Source: Platerodrilus igneus (Eukaryota > Arthropoda > Insecta > Coleoptera > Lycidae). Taken from it: DNA of 64,000 nucleotides. The notes beneath the pieces are model-generated. The model was not told the DNA's origin. It ran no database searches and worked only from the letters and a program-made list of their open reading frames with translations. Below, piece by piece: positions 57,196-64,000 of the stretch (positions are counted from its first letter, which is position 1; every line of letters begins with the position of its first letter). The stretch covers positions 4,644,501 to 4,708,500 of the forward strand of contig JARFIW010000003.1 in NCBI GenBank assembly GCA_036346225.1. Direction: 5' to 3'. Made by a program: the position numbers and the translations under genes.

Positions 57196-58046
57196 CGTAA
57201 ACGTCAAAACAAGTGTCAAACTTTGCAATGTTCTATATATTCCAAGCATTAGCGGTAATCTGCTTTCTGTACGTAAAATAATTGAGTAAGGCTTCAAAGT
57301 AAATTTTAATAATGATGGATGCGAAATTATATCAAACGATGGTACAAAGCAATATGCTGTAAACGATATTTGTGGAAAATTATATAAATTGAGAGAAATT
57401 CAAAGCGGATTATTTGTTTCACAAAACACTAGTTTATGCAAACATCAGTGGCATCGTATATTTGGGCATCGAGACATGAATGTCATAGTCCTTAAACAAA
57501 ACAAACCTGGTTGATGGTGTTGAAATCGCTGAATGTTCAAGTAATTGTAAAATGAACGAACGTAGTGAACAATGTCTTAAAGGAAAGTTAACTAGATTAA
57601 AGTTTCCAAAAGAAAGTGAAAACAGAGCAAAGGCTATTCTAGATCTTGTACATACAGACGTATGCGGACCAAAGGGTGTGGAAACACCTTTACGAAAACT
57701 ATATATGTATATTGACAGTTATTGATGATTTTTCCCGTTTCACTATTATTTATTTACTAAGAAAAAGTCTGAAGCGTTAGATAAGTTTAAAGAATATGCA
57801 CAAACGACAAAGACAATGTCGGTAAAACAGTTAAATACTTAAGATCTGATCGTGGTGGTGAATATATTGGAAACGATTTTGTTGAATATATGTCCAAAGA
57901 AGGAACACAATCTCAACAAACTGCTCCATATAGTCCAGAACAAAACGAGTTGCTGAAAAGAAAAATAGCACAGTTGTAGAAATGGCGCGCTGTATGTTAA
58001 TCGATGCTGGTTTACCTAAATTATACTGGGTGAAGCTACAATGACA

Positions 58047-58280
58047 TTACATGTGATTTTCCAATGCTCCACCCGAAGGTACTACACTGGCCAAGAAGCG
58101 AGTTTTTGTTACCTGGAAAATTTTGAATTTTGCCGAACCCTTGCTGTTCCAAGCAAGGTAGGGATCTTTAACGTGCGTGACAACACTCACACACGGGACC
58201 TCCATTTTACCTCTCATCCGAACGAGGGTGTATTTTTGTGAAAAATGTTCGCCTAACATTTTTCAAGCGGACCGTGTCGG
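58047..58280 (-). mobile_element. SINE, 234 bp, inside copia integrase region
   Basis: Flanked by an exact 15-bp direct repeat GAAGCTACAATGACA (58032-58046, 58281-58295), a LINE-type duplication. On the minus strand the middle reads CTCGTTCGGATGAGAGG, then GGAGGTCCCGTGTG and CACGTTAAAGATCCC. I recall this order from the conserved central domain of several metazoan SINE superfamilies (Meta/Nin-type). No poly(A) tail is visible. Partial relatives are at 7747 and 17290. Open frames on both strands here are repeat-derived. Confidence 0.8.
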
Positions 58281-59536
58281 GAAGCTACAATGACAGCGAA
58301 TCATATACAAAATAGATTACCTTGCCGAAGCGTTGAGAAAACACCATTTGGATTATGGTTTGGTACTAAACCTAACGTGCAAGATTTTAGAAGATTTGGA
58401 GAAAAATGTTTCGTTCACGTACCAGATGAAAAACTACATAAACTAGATGTAAAAGCTATTGAATGTATCTTTGTTGGTTACGATTCAAAATCAAAAGCTT
58501 GTCGTTGTTGCAATATTTCGACAAATATAGTAATTACAAGCCCCAATGTGCAATTTATCGAAATAAAGTCAAACACCTACAAAAAAAAATTTAGGAAGGA
58601 AATTGGAAACTGTAGAAAGCGAAAATTTAAACTCCAATTCGAAATCAATAAGGACAGAACCTGTAAGAACAGTTGCAATCGATGTTGAGTGTGATAACAT
58701 CGAAGAGGAAAATAGTACTTCAGCTGCTGATGATCAAGAAAAGGTAACAGATAACGCTAAAGAAAATAGTGTAGTGACAAATAGCAAAGAATTTAACGCC
58801 AGCTTTCGTAGGTCAAATTAGCAAAATCTTGGTGTACCGCCTAAAAAGTAAGACGCTCAATTGGATGAAACACCAAACAAAGAGCCTCCAAGCTATAATG
58901 AAGCAATGCGTAACGAGTGGTGCCAAGAATGAATAGCAGCAATGAATAGAGAATTTAAATCTCTTCAAGAAAATAGAACTTGGACTCTAACAGATCTACT
59001 AGATAGAAAAAGAGTTATTGGTAATAAATGGGTGTATAATATCAAGTACAGTAGTAACGAAAAAATAAAACGTTATAAAGCGAGACTAGTGGCAAAAGGT
59101 TATAATCAAGTTTATGGAGCAAATTTTAATGAAGTATTTGCGCCTGTTGGAAAACAACAAATGGTACAGTTTCAGAGATGATTTACATAAAACAGCCAGA
59201 AGGTTTCATTAGAGAAGAACACCTTGTGTGTAAAATCAACAAGTATCTATGGGCTTAAACAATCGACGAAATGCTGGAATCAAGAACTGCATGAAGCTTT
59301 AACTAGAATTGGTTTTGAACAAACTAAATCCGATACATGCCTATACATTAGAGGCGCCACAAATAACGAGACCTGTTATCTTCTAGTGTACGTGGACAGT
59401 TTGATTTTGGCAAGTAAACAACAATCTGTAATAAGGGAAATTGCAGATCAGATCCAAAGCAAGTTTGAAATTGAAGATCTAGGTCTTATAAGTAACTACC
59501 TCGGCATAGAAATCAAAAAGAGTCTGAATGAAAATT

Positions 59537-59544
59537 ATTTGCTA
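59537..59544 (+). other. Target duplication of Merlin, left (ATTTGCTA)
   Basis: Repeated exactly at 61612-61619. The copia frame joins across a single copy of it (NYLL then QTNYINKIV). Confidence 0.9.
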
Positions 59545-59737
59545 GGCTTGACTTTGTTTTAGAAAGACACTTTTATTCGGGTGTCGTATATATATTTCAA
59601 TTCAGCATGTTCCCCTGAGTCTAACGACATACGACTTTTAGTGCGGAAACGACCCCTTAAAAAGTTATGAATTTTTAAATTTCCTATGTTAAGTCTATGG
59701 GAAATTTTTTTTTTAGCTAAAAATTAATTTAAATTAA

Positions 59738-59770
59738 CTGCGCATGCGCGGAAATTATGCGCATGCGCAG
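59738..59770. promoter_or_regulatory. Paired NRF-1/EWG-like sites upstream of Merlin transposase
   Basis: CTGCGCATGCGCG (59738-59750) and TGCGCATGCGCAG (59758-59770) both match the palindromic TGCGCATGCGCA core bound by NRF-1 and its insect homologue Erect wing. A third partial copy is at about 59783-59792. They lie ~170 bp before the start codon. Confidence 0.5.
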
Positions 59771-59940
59771 ATCAAAAGATTAACTGCGCATGAATACAAT
59801 TTGGGGAGGCCGCCGTCTGTCTTAACGTCGGTTTGTGTTTACGTTTTGAAGAGAGTGGTTGGTATTTCATTTCATAAGCTCAAGTAAGAAAGAACTTATG
59901 CTTGACCTTTGTTACAAGTCAAATTTAAGTTCTTTAGATC

Positions 59941-61049
59941 ATGGAGAATTACGCTATAAATTGGAACTATAGCAGGCTACCGATTTGCAAAGAACAGGGA
60001 TATTCTTTTGCAATCGAGCATAGGCTGCTTACCGAGAAGAAGGATTGCCGTCGTCACAAAAGCCCTATGCTTGTGGATAAATCTCAACATGGCGAAGGCG
60101 GATTTTATTGTCCTAAAGGCCGAAGAGATTGCCGCAAGTATAGCGTTGCTACGGGAACCTGGTTCGAAGAATCCCGCTTGGCCCTCCATATTGAAATCAA
60201 GTAAGTTTGTGTCTTTTTTGTTTATTATTTATTATAGGTTTCTAATTTTATTTTAGGCTTTTATATGGATTTGCATTAAATTTGTCGTACGCTAAAGTTA
60301 CCTGCGAATGCACGGATTTTAGCATTCCACCAGAACAACGAACTCAGGTTTCTCAAGAGACAATTGCTGCAAGGTATTTATTGCAATTATTTTATTTTAT
60401 TTACCAGCAATTAATTTAACCATTTTTTGCAGATTTCATTATGCCCGTGAAATGGTTGTCGACTATTTTTCTTCTGAGCAGGCAGAACGCGGCAAGATTG
60501 GTGGCCCTGGGATAATCGTTCAGATCGACGAATCAAAGTTTGGAAAGCGCAAGTTTAACAAAGGCCGCTGCGTTGAAGGGCATTGGGTTCTTGGCATAAC
60601 CTGCGAGGATTCGAAAGATTTTCGCATGGTAGTTTGCCCGAAAAACGTTCGCGATGCTGCAACATTGCTTCCAATCATTATGGAGCATGTTGGAAAAGAT
60701 TCGATCATTTGGACTGACCAGTGGAGAGCTTATTATTCACTGCCTAAATATGGATTTGTGCATCAAGCTGTAAATCACAGCAAGTATTTTAAGGGTAAGT
60801 TTTATAATATTTTAAACAAATTCATTCTAACAGTTTTTTAGATCCAACAACAGGAGTGAATACGCAGCGTGCAGAAGCACACTGGCGTCCGGCAAAGGCT
60901 TTCTTCAAGGCTCGTAATTTCCTGAGGAATCTTTCGCAGATCATCTCTGCGAGTATTTATGGCGCCGCTGGAATGCTAAAGAGCACCGAGATCCCTTCGA
61001 TGCCTTGTTAGAAGCTATTCGCTTCCAATATGGAGATTTGCGCATTTGA
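59941..61049 (+). pseudogene. Merlin transposase, four exons, one frameshift
   Basis: Predicted exons 59941-60200, 60257-60373, 60433-60794 and 60842-61049; all introns are 50-60 bp with GTAAGT/GTATTT donors and TTTAG/TTGCAG acceptors. N-terminal zinc ribbon: C-x2-H (CRRHKSP) and C-x7-C (CPKGRRDC). The catalytic core follows ISXO2/IS1016: IIVQIDESKFGKRKF (first Asp), SIIWTDQWRAYYSL (second Asp), QAVNHS, then NTQRAEAHWR (Glu). The last part (FADHLCEYLWRRWN, then DPFDALLEAIRFQYG) is in a different frame from exon 4's beginning; a 1-base change near 60920-60935 would account for it. Otherwise close to intact, about 310 aa. Confidence 0.87.
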
Positions 61050-61135
61050 ATATTTTGCTCTTTGTTAGTTTTGCTATGTCATATCGATTAAAAGTTTGAT
61101 TTCTGATTTTTGATTTATTTCATATAATTTTTTTG

Positions 61136-61396
61136 TTTAGGTTAGGTTAGGTTAGTTTAGGTTGAGTTGGGTTAGGTTAGGTTAGGGTAGGTTAGGTTAG
61201 GTTAGGTTAGGTTAGGTTAGGTTGGGTTGGGTTAGGTTGGGCTGGGTTAGGTTAGGTTGGGTTAGGTTTGGTTGGGTTAGGTTAGGTTGGTTAGGTTGGG
61301 TTGGGTTAGGTTAGGCTGGGTTGGGTTAGGTTAGGTTGGGTTGGGTTGGGTTGGGTTAGGTTGGGTTAGGTTAGGTTGGGTTAGGTTAGGTTGGGT
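61136..61396 (+). repeat. Degenerate TTAGG-type array inside Merlin
   Basis: About 260 bp of GGTTA/GGTTG units (GGTTAGGTTAGGTTAGG mixed with GGGTT variants). TTAGG is the ancestral arthropod telomere repeat. The array lies between the transposase stop and the right inverted repeat, so it is interstitial. Confidence 0.9.
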
Positions 61397-62430
61397 TAAG
61401 CTTAGAATCATTTAAATTATTCAAAAATCTTTTTTCCTTTTTTTCAAAAAAATTCCCATATACTTAATATGCGAAGTTTAAAAATTCATAACTTTTTAAG
61501 GGGTCGTTTCCGCACTGAAAGTCGTATGTCGTTAGACTCAGGGGAACATGCTGAATCGAAATATATATACGACCCCCGAAACAAAGTGTCTTTCTAAACC
61601 GAAGCCTTACCATTTGCTATGTCAAACGAATTATATCAATAAGATAGTTGATAACTTCGGATTAAAAGATTCAAAGTGTTCTACATATTCATTGAACCCT
61701 GACTACTACAAGTTAACTTGTGATACAGATGAAGTACTTCAATGGTATGCACAGTATAGAAAATTGATTGGTTGCTTACTGTATATAGCGATAAACACAC
61801 GACTGGATATAATGGCAAGTGTAGCAATCTTATCGCAGAAAGTAGAAAAGCCGACCAGGACTGATTGGAGTGAAGCAAAACGAGTCCTCAAGTATTTAAA
61901 GGGTACTAAAGATTTAAAACTTGAAATAGGGAATAAAAATGATAAAGCTTTACACGCGTACGTTGATGCAAGTTGGGGCGAAGATAGTAGTGATAGAAAA
62001 TCAAATTCAGGTTACATTATATTTGCTCTCGGTTCACCTGTATATTGGAACTGCAAAAAACAAAAATGCGTTTCACTGTCTTGAGCCGAAGCTAAATATA
62101 TTTCTTTAGTCGAAGCATGTGCCAAAGTAACGTGGATGATCAAACTACTAAGCAACTTTAATGTTAATCAAACTAGTTACGCACCAGTTCATATACTAGA
62201 GGACAATCAAAGTTGTATAACAATGGCTGAAAACAATATGACATCAAATCGTTCAAAACACATTGATATCAAGTATCATTACATCAAAGATCTTGTTCAA
62301 CAAAACATCATTAAATGTGAATATTGTGCAACGGATGCAATGCTTGCAGATTTATTGACAAAGCCACTACCAACCAAAAGAATTCAACAATTAAGAGAAA
62401 CTTGCGGATTAATATTACATTGAGAAGGAG

Positions 62431-62607
62431 TGTTGAAATAAAACAGTTCTCCAATATAAGTATAGTCAAGCAGTAGTTAATATAATTTGTTTTATTATAT
62501 GTCAGTTGGTTGTCAATATTATAAAAGTGTGTAAAGGGTTTAAATAAATAAATAGAATCGTTCTAATTATATAAGAAGTTTAATAAACCACTGTTGTAAT
62601 TCCAATA
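62431..62607 (+). repeat. 3' LTR of copia element
   Basis: 177 bp, partner of 55594-55770. Confidence 0.9.
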
Positions 62608-62699
62608 CTTCTCTGTCATTGCCTATTTTCACTATGTGGTTTTGTCGTAAAAAATTGTCGAAAGCTTAGTATAACAAAGCTATTACTAAAAAACCGCGA

Positions 62700-62770
62700 T
62701 AGTAAATTGTTTGTGGGTGGGAGAGAGGGGGGTGTTAGTATCATCTGTCTCTCTCTTGGGTCCGCCACTG
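62700..62770 (+). other. Possible hAT 3' end remnant
   Basis: GTCTCTCTCTTGGGTCCGCC followed by ACTG resembles the GTCCGCCACTG end of many hAT elements and stops where repeat copy Z begins. No 5' end was found. Confidence 0.3.
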
Positions 62771-63545
62771 CTTTTATGTTGGTTGATAGGGGTAAAATTG
62801 AATTCTAGTTCCAAGTGGGATATTAGAAATGAAATTCAGTTTGAGCTATTGGATGACTAGCAAATTTTAATTGCACAATTGCACGGACGAACGATTTTTA
62901 CTGCAGTATCCCTAATGTAGACTTTTGAGTCACGTCTTATCCTAATGTGATAAACCCGTGCTGGATCAGCACGCACATCGACTTGCAAGGAAGACAAAGT
63001 CGTTAGTTTCAATCAACATATTAATTGAGTCTAGTCGTGAAATACATGCGTTTCGCCCTCAATTACTTTCCAAAACACTTCCTTCGTAATAGCTAAATTT
63101 ATTGTTCTCATTTGGGTACACCTGCTTACGCAATAATTAAATTTGCTCTTTGTAAAATCCATTTCAAACTTGGGACAAACACGTATCGTTGTTATGAAGC
63201 CCAAAGTTTATTCACTTTAATGCAGATACGAAGGGACATATACATTTCCAAAACCTGACCAAATCAAAAGAAAGGCATTTTATTCGATTCTCTTTCTACT
63301 TTCAGTGCAGTAGCGAAATATCTCACTTTATATATCTCATCCATCTATATGTAGATCCAGTATTTCACTCAATCTAGATAACGCAAAGTAAGATGCACGA
63401 TTTATTAATTTACATATTGGCCTGTAGAGTTCAAAGCGGCAGTTGCTTGTTTGAGGTATGAAACCAACCTTCCTTAAATTATTCATAACATTGTCACTGA
63501 ATTTGAAGCATACTCGAGTAATGATATTGCAATTTATATAGGCGC
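62771..63545 (+). repeat. Interspersed repeat copy Z
   Basis: Starts near GGTTGATAGGGGTAAAATTG and follows the block order of X and Y up to the ACTCGAGTAATGATAT region. It then diverges at GGCGCCCTGG. 63546-64000 is AT-rich with nothing recognised. Confidence 0.72.
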
Positions 63546-64000
63546 CCTGGCATCATTTTTGTGATACGCAGTAGAACTTCGGAAATTGACTGCGCTTCTG
63601 TTACAGGTAGTCGATCATCAAAGCTATTCCTACTTTTGAATACGTAAAATAATTACACCCTATTCATGATATAAAAATGGTGCGGTATTTACTAATATCT
63701 TGGTCTAAAGATAGTGTAATTTAATAGAAAAGAAACCGAGTGACAATTATTTAACATATTTATACCCAAAATGGCTACGCTTTTGTACATCATAGACAAT
63801 TCTGTGTCTATTTCCTTTCCAGGTGTATTTTACATTTATTAATTACTAATACTAATAACTTTAAGAGTTTACTGCATTTTACTTTATTTCTAATAAATTT
63901 TGAACTGTCTGGCATCAGATTATACTTGTACATACTTGTAAAGAAGCAATTATACTTGAGACGTGGAATCATATAGTAATTTTTCACGACCGGAAGTAGA

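Larger units (their letters stand above)
59545..61611 (+). mobile_element. Merlin (IS1016/ISXO2-like) DNA transposon, 2067 bp
   Basis: Starts and, inverted, ends with GG, as Merlin ends do. The inverted repeat is long (~115 bp): after a divergent first 12 bp, TTTAGAAAGACACTTT and then ATTCAGCATGTTCCCCTGAG and AACGACCCCTTAAAAAG are shared at high identity between 59555-59680 and the inverse of 61470-61600. The 8-bp duplication ATTTGCTA fits the 8-9 bp of this superfamily. It carries a spliced DDE transposase with one frameshift, NRF-1-like promoter motifs and a TTAGG-like array. It is younger than the copia element it interrupts. Confidence 0.93.
55850..62423 (+). pseudogene. gag-pol: copia gag-pol polyprotein, many breaks
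   Basis: ATG 55850 (LTKLNGENYFIWRYKVEML, copia gag start). Zinc knuckle CYFCKAAGHTRRFC near 56475; protease DSGATCH near 56632. GAG-pre-integrase HQWHRIFGHR is near 57440. Integrase pieces are HTDVCGP (57655) and LRSDRGGEY (57842). RT has GNKWVYNIKYSSNEKIKRYK and YKARLVAKGYNQ. The part with motif A (D-V-K-x-A-F-L-N-G) is deleted between FAPVGKQQ (~59160) and the IYIKQPEGF region. The catalytic box reads YVDS instead of YVDD near 59390. RNase H keeps DASWG (61965), AEAKY and EDNQS, but a TGA (62083) lies before AEAKY. Besides the inserts, stops and frameshifts make it inactive. Confidence 0.88.
55594..62607 (+). mobile_element. Ty1/copia retrotransposon, 7.0 kb including three inserts
   Basis: LTRs of 177 bp each (55594-55770, 62431-62607) start TGTTGAAATAAAAC and differ at about 8 positions. 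The primer site GGTTATGGGC at 55771 matches the internal initiator-tRNA-Met site used by copia. The tract GAGAAGGAG (62422-62430) precedes the 3' LTR. Domain order gag, protease, integrase, RT, RNase H is the copia order. No clear 5-bp target duplication was found. Inserts: 56783-57195, 58047-58280 and 59545-61611. Confidence 0.92.

Noticed and set aside
58047..58259. 70-codon minus-strand frame with an SGGALE motif
   Set aside because: Lies wholly inside the SINE; the same motif at 17219-17476 comes from a fragment of the same repeat.
61136..61396. Chromosome end/telomere
   Set aside because: The TTAGG-type array is short, degenerate and enclosed by the two ends of a Merlin element.

Overview
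The window is eukaryotic and almost certainly from an arthropod, most likely an insect. It is AT-rich, its genes carry GT-AG introns and AATAAA signals, it holds no bacterial-style operons, and it is packed with element families typical of insect genomes (P-like, hAT, PIF/Harbinger, Merlin, Ty1/copia, Ty3/gypsy, several LINEs, a Polinton-type protein-primed DNA polymerase). A degenerate TTAGG-type array, the arthropod telomere motif, occurs inside one element. No conserved host housekeeping gene was recognised. Most sequence is mobile DNA in several nested layers, much of it broken.

Layout. 1-10.1 kb: three diverged copies (A, B, C) of a ~1.3 kb repeat; copy A is split by a 1266-bp P-like element (31-bp inverted ends, exact 8-bp target duplication, remnant THAP exon). 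A 1902-bp internally deleted gypsy element lies at 2983-4884. Copy C separates the two halves of a pseudogene with a SWIM zinc finger (10.1-10.7 kb) and a YqaJ nuclease domain (8.1-8.5 kb). 10.8-20.7 kb: mostly non-coding, with a hAT transposase fragment, two GC-richer candidate exons of an unknown minus-strand gene (16.2-13.4 kb), and mini-satellites. 19.4-28.6 kb: an old repeat split by a 3.6-kb LINE with a 7-bp target duplication, then an RNase-H LINE remnant and a LINE with a 5' inversion. 29.5-30.9 kb: another copy of the old repeat.

31.4-38.7 kb: the most interesting block. A broken ~1200-residue protein-primed family-B DNA polymerase (minus) lies with a predicted intact three-exon coiled-coil gene (plus), a small gene that may encode an OB-fold-like protein (minus), and a promoter-like tandem array ending in a ~43-bp hairpin. 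Together they look like one Polinton-like or virus-derived element, inserted in a hAT transposase pseudogene (38.7-41.7 kb) that is itself split by a solo-LTR-like repeat. 42.5-49.6 kb: a small inverted-repeat element holding a 5.9-kb minus-strand LTR retroelement with 1.68-kb LTRs and only a gag remnant. 49.6-54.7 kb: a PIF/Harbinger element with both of its genes, carrying a solo-LTR-like insert and a foldback insert. 55.6-62.6 kb: a copia element carrying three later insertions: a hAT-type MITE, a SINE and a nearly intact Merlin transposon. 62.6-64 kb: a third copy of the 19.4-kb repeat.

The elements do not form a pathway; what they share is nesting. Several insertion events can be verified inside the window itself, from exact target duplications and from unoccupied paralogous sites. 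All calls are by eye, without database searches; coordinates of old repeats are approximate.
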